Source of the DNA: Bacteroidota bacterium
Lineage (GTDB): Bacteria > Bacteroidota > Bacteroidia > Chitinophagales > Chitinophagaceae
Direction of reading: 5' to 3'
NCBI GenBank assembly: GCA_023409975.1
Contig: JAEYQO010000112.1
Location: 1 to 39,931, forward strand
Length of the DNA stretch: 39,931 nucleotides
Below the pieces are notes generated by a model, which made no database searches, was not told the DNA's origin, and saw nothing but the letters and a program-made list of their open reading frames with translations. Made by a program: the position numbers and the translations under genes. Shown here piece after piece: positions 1 through 7,763 of the stretch. Each line of letters opens with the position of its first letter. Positions within the stretch are counted from its first letter, which is position 1.

Positions 1-2978
1 AAGCCTGAATTGGCGCTGGTCCATATCTGAAGTGCATCCGCAAGCTGCCAGGTCGCGCCGTTGTCGGTGGAAATCACCACTGCTGCCGTATCATCACTGC
101 CGAGGGCCAGACTATTTGTAGAAGCCCATGCCAGAAACGCGATATCGAACTCCAGATAAAAGGTTCCGCCAGGACCCAGATCGATCGTTGGCGAGATCAA
201 CCAGTCACGGGTACCGAGGTTGTACAGATTCACCCTTGCAGCAGCGCCGTTTGGCGTGCCTCCGGTATTCATCCAATTATCAGTAACCCAGTCGTTGCTT
301 GTGGGAACCAGGACAGTGTTGACACCCAAAGCGCCATCTTCCCGCGACCAGCACTGTGGGGGGAAGGTGGTGAAGTCTTCCAGCATATTCGGACTGTAAG
401 CCGCACAAAGTGTGGTAAAGTTGAAGGGTCCGCTAACGGCGCTGCTATCTGTGGCGGTACACAGCGAACGCATATAGAAGGAGTAGTCGGTACTCGGATT
501 CAATCCTGTGACTGTATGGGGATTATTGGTTGTCTGAATGAATGTACCGGTACCCTGCGTAAAGCCCTGCGGGCCGTACTCGATCAGCCATTCTGTCGCA
601 ACACCAACTTCTGTCCACGATAATTCAGCCGAATTTGTTGTTATGGAACCGGCACTCAGGGTATTGGGCGACGGACAGTTACCGACCACTATCTGGATAT
701 TGTCGATCGCTCCGGGAGGTTGAGCACCGAGGCTACCGTCGTTCCTCCAGGAAAACACCAGCCTCATATTAGTACCAGCGTAGGTATTAGGAATCACGAA
801 ATTAGTAGTGCCAAAGCCAGCCTGATCCACTAAATTTCCTCCAAGTTGAATTCCACCAGATGAAGCATCAATCTCCACACCAGGAACGGGGACGAAAGTT
901 TGAGGAACGAGCCATACCCTGATATAATCCCAGGCAGAACCGGTCGGAGTACCTTCTCCGTCTGCTTTCCAATCGAAACTCAGATCAATGGAAAGGACGC
1001 CGGCCGGGAAATTGATATCTCTGTAAGCATGTACTGCAGAAGTACTTCCTAACGAATAGGTATTGCTTACACCACCATCATTAGAAACATAAAGGCTCTG
1101 GGTACCGCCATTGGCAGTAGCCGTGCCAACATGCCATTGATTAGTCTCGGAACCGTTCATGATTGTCCACTCAGTGCCTCCTGTTTCCCAGCCCTCTAAC
1201 CAGGGGAAGGTCGTTACAGGTATCTGTGTAGTATAGAAAGTCCCGGGCACCGGAGAAATCATTGAATCTGTTGCACTGCACAGTGCTGTCACATAAAACT
1301 GATAGGCCGTACTCGGATTCAGACCCGTGAGCAGATAAGGTTTTGAACCGGGCGTCACCACTGTTCCATTACCGGGAGTAAACCCTAATGGTCCGTACTC
1401 GATCCTCCATTGTGTAGCAGTCCCGCTTTCCGTCCAGTCCAGCTCTGCAGAGTTTGCAGTCAGGTTTCCGGCGGTCAGGTTGACGGGCCCCGGACAGGAA
1501 GGGATGGTTTCAACAACCACGTCATCAAAGTACAGATACCATCCGTCTAGTCCGCCGGGAGGCACCCGGAACGCTATGTAAACTGGTCCTGTGTAAGCAG
1601 AAAGGTCTATAGTATCCTCATCATAGGTGGTGTTGGAAGCTACTGTCAGCGGACGTAATACGGTGGTAAAATCAACCGCAGCAGTTCCTGTAGTGGATAG
1701 CAAAACTTCGTAATCATTTGGCTCACCGGCCGACCTGACACGGTACCAGAACCGCAGCCGTTCATTACCTGTAAGATCAATTGGTGGGGTAATCAGATAG
1801 TCATCATTGGCACCAGCGTTATAATCGGTATAAATCTGTGCCTGATTCGTACCTGCATGGGCATAACCGGTTCCGTTCAGGATCCATTCATCGGTGTCAT
1901 TGTTCTCATTCAGCACCGTCCAGCAGGACCTGGTTGAAGAGTTGGACTCGAAGGTTTCATGGAAAGGTGCAGACAGATTGCCGGAAGTTACGGTAATGAC
2001 CGAAGAGATATCAGATACGCCACCGTTTGCACAGGTAACGACCGCCCTGTAATCTGTACTGCCGGTTTGACCGGGAACGGTATAGGAAGAAGTACCTGAG
2101 GCTGTTCCCAGAGGAAGCCACATATTGGCTCCGGATGGTGAGAACTCCCACTGATAGGACATACCGACACCCGTCGTATGCCCGGTGAGATCGAGGGTGA
2201 AAGTTGCCGTCGGACAGTTTACATTGCCGACTGAAGCAGTTGCAGTACCTCCAACAGGCGATCCGGAACACACATCATTGGTCGTTACAGCCATGATGAT
2301 CAATACGCCTCCGGAATTCGTTTTTGTGAACTCTATACTCGCTATTTGTTTGGCATAGTTCGATGGATCCAGCGGCAGAACCCGCTGATATAACCTGGGA
2401 TCTGAAGCATTGCCCTCAAGGTTGTTGTTCGTACGGTTCACCCGACCGATTCCCTGAATGGCAAACCCCGCTCCACCGTACCAGTCCGGGAACCCGACAG
2501 CAGTGAACTGCTGTGTCGTATTGTCCGTAAAGGTCACTAGAACATCCACATCACTGGCCCCGCTGCCGGAAACACCTAATAAATAGATTTCTCCTGCTGC
2601 AACAGGATTAACCAGGGTAAGGCTTCCCGTTCCATTTTGTGTGGCAATTCGCAGGGCATTGTTCGAAGTATAAGGCTCCAGTTGATAGACCAGACCGCTG
2701 GTGGCAACACTGTTCACCACTCCGTTGGCCGGGAGGTAGTAGGCAGGCAGCGGGCTGATGGCTGTCGCCTGAAAATCCGGTGCTACAAAATTGTAGTTCA
2801 CACCATCGACATCATTTGTCGTTGAGCTGGTAGCTAATCCGACTCCGTTAGCTACAATGTCCTCGTTGAACCCTGTCACGGCAACCGGCGTATAGGTTGC
2901 ACGTGAACTCAACGCAGAACATGTTAGCAGCAAAGGCAGAAGGAGCTGCAGACCACTGAATGTAAGATTTCTCTTCAT
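1..2978 (-). CDS. Large secreted multidomain surface protein with Ig-like, FN3 and adhesin-type domains (3' partial)
   Basis: An open frame starts at the ATG at 2978 and runs off the left edge with no stop, so 992 residues are visible and the C-terminus is missing. The start MKRNLTFSGLQLLLPLLL followed by a small-residue stretch reads as a Sec signal peptide. After an N-terminal region of about 230 residues there is an Ig/PKD-like domain (about 236-323), then alternating blocks: a MAM-like or choice-of-anchor-J adhesin domain (about 334-492), FN3 (about 494-580), a second adhesin block (about 588-760), a second FN3 (about 763-853) and the beginning of a third adhesin block. The two FN3 domains are clearly related, each with a SAELxWTE core and an EYGPxGF segment. 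Such proteins in Bacteroidota are exported by the type IX system and carry a C-terminal sorting domain; that end lies outside the window. Ligand or substrate is unknown. Confidence 0.85.
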   Translation of the reverse strand, partial: MKRNLTFSGLQLLLPLLLTCSALSSRATYTPVAVTGFNEDIVANGVGLATSSTTNDVDGVNYNFVAPDFQATAISPLPAYYLPANGVVNSVATSGLVYQLEPYTSNNALRIATQNGTGSLTLVNPVAAGEIYLLGVSGSGASDVDVLVTFTDNTTQQFTAVGFPDWYGGAGFAIQGIGRVNRTNNNLEGNASDPRLYQRVLPLDPSNYAKQIASIEFTKTNSGGVLIIMAVTTNDVCSGSPVGGTATASVGNVNCPTATFTLDLTGHTTGVGMSYQWEFSPSGANMWLPLGTASGTSSYTVPGQTGSTDYRAVVTCANGGVSDISSVITVTSGNLSAPFHETFESNSSTRSCWTVLNENNDTDEWILNGTGYAHAGTNQAQIYTDYNAGANDDYLITPPIDLTGNERLRFWYRVRSAGEPNDYEVLLSTTGTAAVDFTTVLRPLTVASNTTYDEDTIDLSAYTGPVYIAFRVPPGGLDGWYLYFDDVVVETIPSCPGPVNLTAGNLTANSAELDWTESGTATQWRIEYGPLGFTPGNGTVVTPGSKPYLLTGLNPSTAYQFYVTALCSATDSMISPVPGTFYTTQIPVTTFPWLEGWETGGTEWTIMNGSETNQWHVGTATANGGTQSLYVSNDGGVSNTYSLGSTSAVHAYRDINFPAGVLSIDLSFDWKADGEGTPTGSAWDYIRVWLVPQTFVPVPGVEIDASSGGIQLGGNLVDQAGFGTTNFVIPNTYAGTNMRLVFSWRNDGSLGAQPPGAIDNIQIVVGNCPSPNTLSAGSITTNSAELSWTEVGVATEWLIEYGPQGFTQGTGTFIQTTNNPHTVTGLNPSTDYSFYMRSLCTATDSSAVSGPFNFTTLCAAYSPNMLEDFTTFPPQCWSREDGALGVNTVLVPTSNDWVTDNWMNTGGTPNGAAARVNLYNLGTRDWLISPTIDLGPGGTFYLEFDIAFLAWASTNSLALGSDDTAAVVISTDNGATWQLADALQIWTSANSG

Positions 2979-3284
2979 AATCAGATATTTTAGGTTAAAT
3001 AATCCGTTAATAAGTACCGCCAATCTGGTATTCCTGAACGACCAAGGTGGGTATAGACACATCAATGACTACCCAGACCTGGGGGGAAGGAACACGCGCA
3101 ACAAGAGGCGGTGTCTGGGTAATCATCCTAAATGTAATTACTAATAATTGACTTTGGTTAATTTGTTTTTATAGATAATATTGATCTGAAACATGGTTGG
3201 ATACGGTTACTTATGCAAACATTTGATATTCAATGGCTTTTCGATGACAGTTTCTAAACCGCCCAGAAAGAATATTTTTGAGTT
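2979..3284. other. Divergent intergenic region with an inverted repeat
   Basis: This 306-base stretch separates the minus-strand surface protein from the plus-strand peptidase. No convincing reading frame is seen. It holds a 12-base inverted repeat with one mismatch (3067-3078 and 3113-3124, core TACCCAGAC/GTCTGGGTA) around a 34-base loop, lying about 90-145 bases upstream of the surface-protein ATG, so it could fold in that gene's leader or be an operator. A Bacteroidota-type -7 box for the peptidase lies at the right end (3273-3280). Confidence 0.5.
3273..3280 (+). promoter_or_regulatory. Bacteroidota -7 promoter box TATTTTTG, nearly leaderless
   Basis: TATTTTTG matches the Bacteroidota -7 consensus TAnnTTTG. 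A weak -33-like TTTC at 3251-3254 lies 18 bases upstream. Only four bases separate the box from the ATG at 3285, so the transcript would begin at or within a few bases of the start codon. Confidence 0.5.
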
Positions 3285-5009
3285 ATGTACATCAAATATT
3301 TACTATTTCTGATTATTTTATTTAATAATAGTAAAGTAACCGCCCAGGCACTCATCACACCATTCGAAAAAAGCGACGGGGCGAATACGGCTACTTATGA
3401 AGAATTGATCGACTACTACCGGCTGTTAGAGAAAACCTACCGGTCCATACAACTGACTGAAGCCGGTCCGACCGATATGTCGCATCCGCTCCATGTCGTC
3501 TACTATTCCTCCGACAAGAGCTTCCATCCTGAGAATGCTTCAGATAAATTCACTATACTGATCAATAATGGCATACATCCGGGGGAACCGGACGGTATTG
3601 ACGCCAGCATGATGCTGCTCCGCGATTACGCTTCAGGTAAGCACAAACTGCCTGATCATATTGTCCTGGCCGTCATTCCCGTGTTTAACGTGGGCGGTAT
3701 GCTGCAAAGAGGTAGTTTTAGCCGGGCTAACCAGAACGGACCCAAAAGCTATGGCTTCAGAGGGAGTGCACAGAACCTTGACCTGAACAGGGATTTTATC
3801 AAAATGGATGCGAAAGAAACCCGCAGCCTGGTCAAACTTTTCCATTCCCTCGACCCGGACATTTTCATCGATAACCATGTTAGTAATGGTGCCGACTACC
3901 AGCATGTGATGACGCTCTTGACGAGTAACGTTCTTAAAACAGGGCAGTACCTGGGCACCTTTCTCAAAAATCAGATGGAACCGGCCCTGTATAAAGAAAT
4001 GAAAGCGAAAGGTTTTCCGATGGTACCTTATGTAAACCACTGGGGCCATACACCTGATAGCGGATGGCAACAGTTTTACGATCCCCCACGGTTCGCCTCA
4101 GGGTTTGCAGGTCTTTTTCAGACCATCGCTTTCGTTCCGGAAACACATATGCTGAAGCCCTTCGATCAGCGGGTAAAGGCTACCTATGAATTGATGAAAT
4201 CCATTATTAGCTATGCTTCCATTCATCACGAAGAGATCAGGAATGCCAGAACCCAGGAACGGGAGTCGGTTCGGCAGCGTAAAGTCTTTGAAATTGACTG
4301 GCAGGTAGATACCACCAGATCTTCAACGATTACTTTTCTGGGTTATGAGGCCGGCTACAAACCCAGTAAAGTTTCAGGAGCACCTCGCCTGTTCTACGAT
4401 CCTTCGAAGCCGTATGAAAAGATGATCCCGTTTTATGACCATTACCTGCCCGCCCAAAAAGTGAGGGCTCCGGCTTTTTATGTTATCGGTCAGGGATGGG
4501 GCAAGGTGGTCACTCGCCTGAAAACAAATGGTGTCAGAATGTATCCCCTGAAGCAGGATTCGGTGATCGAAATGACTGTCTATCGTATCATGGATTACGA
4601 GACTGGCAAGCGACCTTACGAAGGGCACTATCTGCATTCCAAAACTGAAGTCACAACTCATAAGGAGACGATCCGCCTGCTGAAGGGCGACTACCTGATC
4701 CCGACCAATCAGCCTGCTCGTCGCTACCTTATAGAGACATTGGAACCCACCGCCCCCGACGCCTTCTTTTCCTGGGGCTTCTTCGATGCCATTCTTCAAC
4801 AAAAGGAGTACTTCAGCGACTACGTGTTTGAGGATGAGGCAGCCAGGCTTCTGGAACAGGACGCAGATCTGGCGGAACGTTTCCGGAAACGGAAGAATGC
4901 AGATCCGGAATTTGCCCGGGATGGCCGCGCACAGCTCGACTTTATCTATCGCAACTCCCCCTGGTATGAACCGGTTCATCTCCGGTACCCGGTGTTCCGG
5001 ATCGATTAG
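3285..5009 (+). CDS. Secreted M14-family zinc carboxypeptidase
   Basis: A 574-residue protein with an N-terminal signal peptide (hydrophobic segment about residues 4-15, then VTAQA). The M14 zinc site is visible: H98xxE101 in GIHPGEPDG and a third ligand H198 in FIDNHVSNG. The catalytic Glu is probably E286 in FVPETHMLKPF. N168/R169 in DLNRDF match the substrate-carboxylate-binding motif of the family. The catalytic domain occupies roughly residues 25-310; the C-terminal 260 residues look like an accessory beta-rich region. It should remove residues from the C-terminus of peptides in the periplasm or outside the cell. It is monocistronic, with its own promoter box and convergent genes downstream. 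The family is clear, the substrate is not. Confidence 0.88.
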   Translation: MYIKYLLFLIILFNNSKVTAQALITPFEKSDGANTATYEELIDYYRLLEKTYRSIQLTEAGPTDMSHPLHVVYYSSDKSFHPENASDKFTILINNGIHPGEPDGIDASMMLLRDYASGKHKLPDHIVLAVIPVFNVGGMLQRGSFSRANQNGPKSYGFRGSAQNLDLNRDFIKMDAKETRSLVKLFHSLDPDIFIDNHVSNGADYQHVMTLLTSNVLKTGQYLGTFLKNQMEPALYKEMKAKGFPMVPYVNHWGHTPDSGWQQFYDPPRFASGFAGLFQTIAFVPETHMLKPFDQRVKATYELMKSIISYASIHHEEIRNARTQERESVRQRKVFEIDWQVDTTRSSTITFLGYEAGYKPSKVSGAPRLFYDPSKPYEKMIPFYDHYLPAQKVRAPAFYVIGQGWGKVVTRLKTNGVRMYPLKQDSVIEMTVYRIMDYETGKRPYEGHYLHSKTEVTTHKETIRLLKGDYLIPTNQPARRYLIETLEPTAPDAFFSWGFFDAILQQKEYFSDYVFEDEAARLLEQDADLAERFRKRKNADPEFARDGRAQLDFIYRNSPWYEPVHLRYPVFRID

Positions 5010-5028
5010 CGTAGGACAGGACGTTTTG

Positions 5029-5271
5029 TTAGCTGGTGCCCGTCAGGGCATCGATGGCTTTCGCCAGTTTGCGGTCCTTTTCCGTGACCACAGACCCGGC
5101 ATCATGTGTATTGAGCCAAATCTCCACCGTGTTCCAGACATTGGTCCAACGGGGATGATGATTCTGTTGTTCCGCCAGCAGTGCCACACGGGTCATGAAG
5201 CCGAACGCCCCGGAAAAATCTCCGAAGACAAACTTTCTGTAAAGGGATTGATCCCGCTCTTCCCACTTCAT
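5029..5271 (-). CDS. phhB: Pterin-4a-carbinolamine dehydratase
   Basis: This 80-residue protein dehydrates 4a-hydroxytetrahydrobiopterin (EC 4.2.1.96), recycling the pterin cofactor of aromatic amino acid hydroxylases. The family signature is nearly complete: F.F.DF..AF.FM in the N-terminal half, the active-site HHPRWTNVW, then the LNTHDAG motif followed by TEKDRKLAKAID. The length is at the short end for the family, as is usual for Bacteroidota copies. The ATG at 5271 is the first ATG available in an open stretch that extends about 12 codons further upstream. No phenylalanine hydroxylase gene lies nearby in the window, so the partner is elsewhere or the protein has another role. It probably shares a transcript with the SET-domain gene upstream (gap about 65 bases). 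Confidence 0.92.
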   Translation of the reverse strand: MKWEERDQSLYRKFVFGDFSGAFGFMTRVALLAEQQNHHPRWTNVWNTVEIWLNTHDAGSVVTEKDRKLAKAIDALTGTS

Positions 5272-5337
5272 CGGTTTTAGTTTTTTTGATTCACTACCTA
5301 AAGCTATTCATTTTATCAGTGCAGCCCAGGCTTCTAC

Positions 5338-5724
5338 TTACTTCACCTCAAACCAGACCGGTCGCTCATCATTCCAGTCGCCGTTATAGTTGATGGTCAG
5401 TTCTTCGCCCGCCTCAATTGTCCGGATGGTGATCACCGAAATTGTCTGATCCTCATAGTTCATAAAATACTCACAGTTGCTTTTATAGGAATGATTGTAG
5501 ACAGGAACATTCCCCAGGGCCATGCAGCATTGATCCTGCCCCTCCGGCTGCCATTCAAAGATGTAATCATGCAAAAGGGTCTGGTCGAGCAGTTTTCTAT
5601 CCTCTGCAGGCATCACAATAACCGGAGCGGTTTCAATGATCAGTCCTTCCGGCAACGGCTCGTCTGTGAACATTCCTCTCCCCTTCCCTTCGACAACACC
5701 CATATATACAGATTCGTGTATCAT
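5338..5724 (-). CDS. Small SET-domain protein (putative protein-lysine methyltransferase)
   Basis: The product is about 128 residues from the ATG at 5724 (a TTG at 5733 would add three). It is a minimal SET domain: an N-terminal GKGRGMFT motif that contributes to S-adenosylmethionine binding, then the paired signatures NHSYKSNCEYF and GEELTINYN that form the SET pseudoknot. No pre-SET or post-SET Cys cluster is present. Bacterial proteins of this size are a known compact SET group, but their targets are largely unknown. The family call is firm; the substrate (a ribosomal or nucleoid protein, for instance) cannot be inferred. The gene lies just upstream of phhB on the same strand. Confidence 0.85.
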   Translation of the reverse strand: MIHESVYMGVVEGKGRGMFTDEPLPEGLIIETAPVIVMPAEDRKLLDQTLLHDYIFEWQPEGQDQCCMALGNVPVYNHSYKSNCEYFMNYEDQTISVITIRTIEAGEELTINYNGDWNDERPVWFEVK

Positions 5725-5852
5725 ATCCCGCAATTTGAGGAAAATGCATAAGAATCCCGAAAAGGATCAACGGGTCTGCTTTTTAAGCAGAACTAATGAC
5801 AACGGTTATGCTCTGCCATGATAAAAGACATTTTTCTCTTTTAAAAACGAAG

Positions 5853-5860
5853 TAGCTTTG
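5853..5860 (+). promoter_or_regulatory. Bacteroidota -7 promoter box TAGCTTTG
   Basis: TAGCTTTG fits TAnnTTTG exactly. A T-rich tract at 5831-5834 sits at the spacing expected for a -33 element. The first ATG of the downstream gene (5869) is eight bases beyond the box, implying a very short leader. The box overlaps the GTG at 5860, which argues that the GTG is not the start codon. Confidence 0.5.
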
Positions 5861-5868
5861 TGTTGTTA

Positions 5869-6249
5869 ATGAAAGTTTTCACGGTCATATTGATTGCCTT
5901 CAGCCTGTCCTTTCAATGCTTTGTGCAATTGGGGGTCAGCAGTTGGTTTCATCTTAACCGGGAAGCGATCACTGATCTGTATTGCATTAACAAAGACAAA
6001 CCTGAACTGGGATGTAAAGGGAAGTGTCATCTAAAAAAGCAACTGGAAAGAACCAGTGACCAGCAAGAAGATGAACACCAGGTGAATTCCAAAATAGAAT
6101 GGACGGTTTTTATCCTTCCGGAGCCCGATTTTAAAGAGCCGGCAGCACAGTTATCTGCTGCCTCGTTGAAAATACCGGCTCCTTCAAAAAACTTTCTTTC
6201 CCGCTCTACCGGGGCTCTTTTCCGACCGCCTCCAGCGACATCCGCCTGA
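5869..6249 (+). CDS. Small Cys-containing membrane-anchored protein of a Bacteroidota metal-associated family
   Basis: The product is about 126 residues from the ATG at 5869; the open frame extends to a GTG at 5860 that lies inside the promoter box. A hydrophobic N-terminus (MKVFTVILIAFSLSF) is followed by a conserved-looking segment CINKDKPELGCKGKCHLKKQ with three Cys and one His, and then a low-complexity polar tail. From memory, proteins with the same CINKDKP...CxGKCHLKKQL block are common in Bacteroidota next to copper or iron genes. It is followed within about 40 bases by a CxxCxC beta-barrel gene and then a His-rich lipoprotein, so the three probably form an operon. A metal-binding or metal-delivery role is inferred, not shown. 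Confidence 0.65.
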   Translation: MKVFTVILIAFSLSFQCFVQLGVSSWFHLNREAITDLYCINKDKPELGCKGKCHLKKQLERTSDQQEDEHQVNSKIEWTVFILPEPDFKEPAAQLSAASLKIPAPSKNFLSRSTGALFRPPPATSA

Positions 6250-6287
6250 TCATTTATTTCCATCAGTTCTACTTTAAAGCAATAACA

Positions 6288-7199
6288 ATGAAACGGATTG
6301 TTCTGGTCCTGCTTTTGCTGACCGGATATACCGCCGCACAGGCTTGTACTGTATGTGGCTGTTCAGCAAGCAACCAATATCTGGGCATCCTGCCCCAATT
6401 TCAAAAGCATTTCATAGGCCTGCAGTATCAATACAGGACCTTCGAAACCACCCACCCACCTACAGGTGAGGGCATCATCGAAACATCAAAGGAGTATTAC
6501 TCCACCCTACAGGTATGGGGCCGTTACAATCCCACCGAACGTATTCAGCTCTTTGCCTTCATACCCTATATTTCAAACCTGAGGACGGAAAACGGTCAGA
6601 CAGATCGGATCAGCGGGCTCGGTGATATCACCCTTCTGGCTAATTATCAGCTCCTGCGGGGAAATATTAGTCCGAAACTGCAACACAATCTGCAGTTGGG
6701 TGGTGGTGTGAAACTACCCACAGGAGCATATGACAAAGAAGGAACCCGTACACTGGAAGGCCTTCCCAATATGCAGCCCGGCACTAACTCCTGGGATTTT
6801 ATCGCCAACGCAAACTACACCCTGCGCTCCAGCAAGGCAGGTGTGAATGCAGACGTTTCCTATACGATCACCACACCCAATCAGGTTCACTATAAGTTTG
6901 GCAACAGGCTGAGTGCTGGTGTTCTTGGTTTTTACTGGTATGAAACTCCCAAAATTATTTTACTGCCGCAAGCAGGTCTGCGATTCGATCTCGCAGGTTC
7001 GGATTGGGAGCATTACCGAAACGGCTGGAAAAACGACATGAGCGGAGGGGAGCAATTCTACCTCTCAATGGGACTTCAAACTTACTACGGGCGTCTCGGA
7101 GCACAGCTCATGTACCATCACCCGCTGCATCAGCACTACGCAAGTGGGCTTGTCAACACCCGGTTCAAAACAGAAGCCGGTATTCTTTATCTTTTTTAA
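6288..7199 (+). CDS. Outer-membrane beta-barrel protein with N-terminal CxxCxC motif
   Basis: A 303-residue protein with a signal peptide (residues 1-19), followed at once by ACTVCGCSASNQYLG, a CxxCxC motif at the mature N-terminus. The rest consists of alternating amphipathic strands rich in aromatic residues and Gly and ends in GILYLF, with the terminal Phe typical of outer-membrane barrels. It resembles the generic transporter or MetA-pathway-like barrel family of Bacteroidota. The middle gene of a likely operon, it lies 38 bases after the Cys-rich small protein and 9 bases before the lipoprotein gene. The exposed Cys cluster suggests metal capture; its position upstream of a copper-dependent nos operon makes copper attractive, but that is inference. 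Confidence 0.75.
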   Translation: MKRIVLVLLLLTGYTAAQACTVCGCSASNQYLGILPQFQKHFIGLQYQYRTFETTHPPTGEGIIETSKEYYSTLQVWGRYNPTERIQLFAFIPYISNLRTENGQTDRISGLGDITLLANYQLLRGNISPKLQHNLQLGGGVKLPTGAYDKEGTRTLEGLPNMQPGTNSWDFIANANYTLRSSKAGVNADVSYTITTPNQVHYKFGNRLSAGVLGFYWYETPKIILLPQAGLRFDLAGSDWEHYRNGWKNDMSGGEQFYLSMGLQTYYGRLGAQLMYHHPLHQHYASGLVNTRFKTEAGILYLF

Positions 7200-7208
7200 T
7201 TCTCAATA

Positions 7209-7616
7209 ATGAAACAATTGATCCTGGCCTCTCTGGCCCTCACAACACTTGGCGTCTGGTCCTGCAAGAAAGAAGAAACCAAACCAGAAGCTACAACGAC
7301 CATCAATATAGTGAAACCCGTAATGCACGAAGTGTACACGGCAGGTGATGATATCCCACTGGAGGCTACTGTCTCCAATCAGGCGGGCCTCCACGGCTGG
7401 CAGGTACTGGTACTTAACCATCACCAGGACACGATCGTTACCATAGAGGAACATAGTCATGCCGCTGAAATGACCATCAATGAGAACATTCCCAGTGTTA
7501 TGTGGCTGAGCTCAGGTGAAGACAGTGCGCATTTCAGAATCGTTGTCAGCGCACAGGTGGATCACGAAGGAACTCATGAATCGAAAGAAGTTTCCGTGAC
7601 ATTAAAGAAGCCTTAG
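7209..7616 (+). CDS. His-rich lipoprotein, DUF4625-like
   Basis: A 135-residue lipoprotein: the signal peptide ends in LGVWSC, giving lipidation at Cys19, followed by KKEE. The mature part is a single Ig-like beta domain with several His residues (for example in LNHHQDTIV, EEHSHAAEM and VDHEGTHESK), a pattern that resembles DUF4625 lipoproteins of Bacteroidota. It is the last gene of the three-gene set beginning at 5869 and is followed by a strong terminator-like hairpin. The His pairs could bind metal. The family assignment comes from memory of the pattern and is moderately certain. Confidence 0.65.
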   Translation: MKQLILASLALTTLGVWSCKKEETKPEATTTINIVKPVMHEVYTAGDDIPLEATVSNQAGLHGWQVLVLNHHQDTIVTIEEHSHAAEMTINENIPSVMWLSSGEDSAHFRIVVSAQVDHEGTHESKEVSVTLKKP

Positions 7617-7635
7617 TGCGAATTCCGGATTTCAG

Positions 7636-7667
7636 AAAGGCTGTCTATCTATAAGGCAGCCTTTTTT
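7636..7667 (+). terminator. Rho-independent terminator
   Basis: A ten-base stem (7636-7645 with 7655-7664, containing one G-U pair) closes a nine-base loop and runs into a T tract. It lies 20 bases after the lipoprotein stop and would end the 5869-7616 operon. Confidence 0.75.
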
Positions 7668-7692
7668 CGTTAACGCAGGTTAGTGTAAAAGC

Positions 7693-7704
7693 TGATTCTG
7701 GTCA
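7693..7704. promoter_or_regulatory. Candidate Fnr-type operator TGATTCTGGTCA
   Basis: TGAT-TCTG-GTCA fits TGAY-N4-RTCA, the form seen upstream of the nos operon and between norC and crp. Its centre is about 65 bases before the ATG at 7764, which would allow a class II activation distance. A single isolated match is weaker evidence than the paired sites elsewhere. Confidence 0.35.
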
Positions 7705-7763
7705 TAGATTCCCAGGTTCAAATCGAACAATTTGCTCGTTTACCCTTCGGAATCCAAAACAAC

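Noticed and set aside
3149..3162. TTGACTTTGGTTAA as an Fnr-type site
   Set aside because: The right half departs from RTCAA at a core base and the downstream M14 peptidase gives no reason to expect Fnr control.
4374..4979. 201-aa minus-strand frame inside the M14 peptidase gene
   Set aside because: It is antisense to a well-supported gene with recognisable catalytic motifs and has no domain or signal of its own.
7715..7726. GGTTCAAATC, resembling a tRNA T-loop
   Set aside because: No acceptor stem, D arm or anticodon arm can be built around it.
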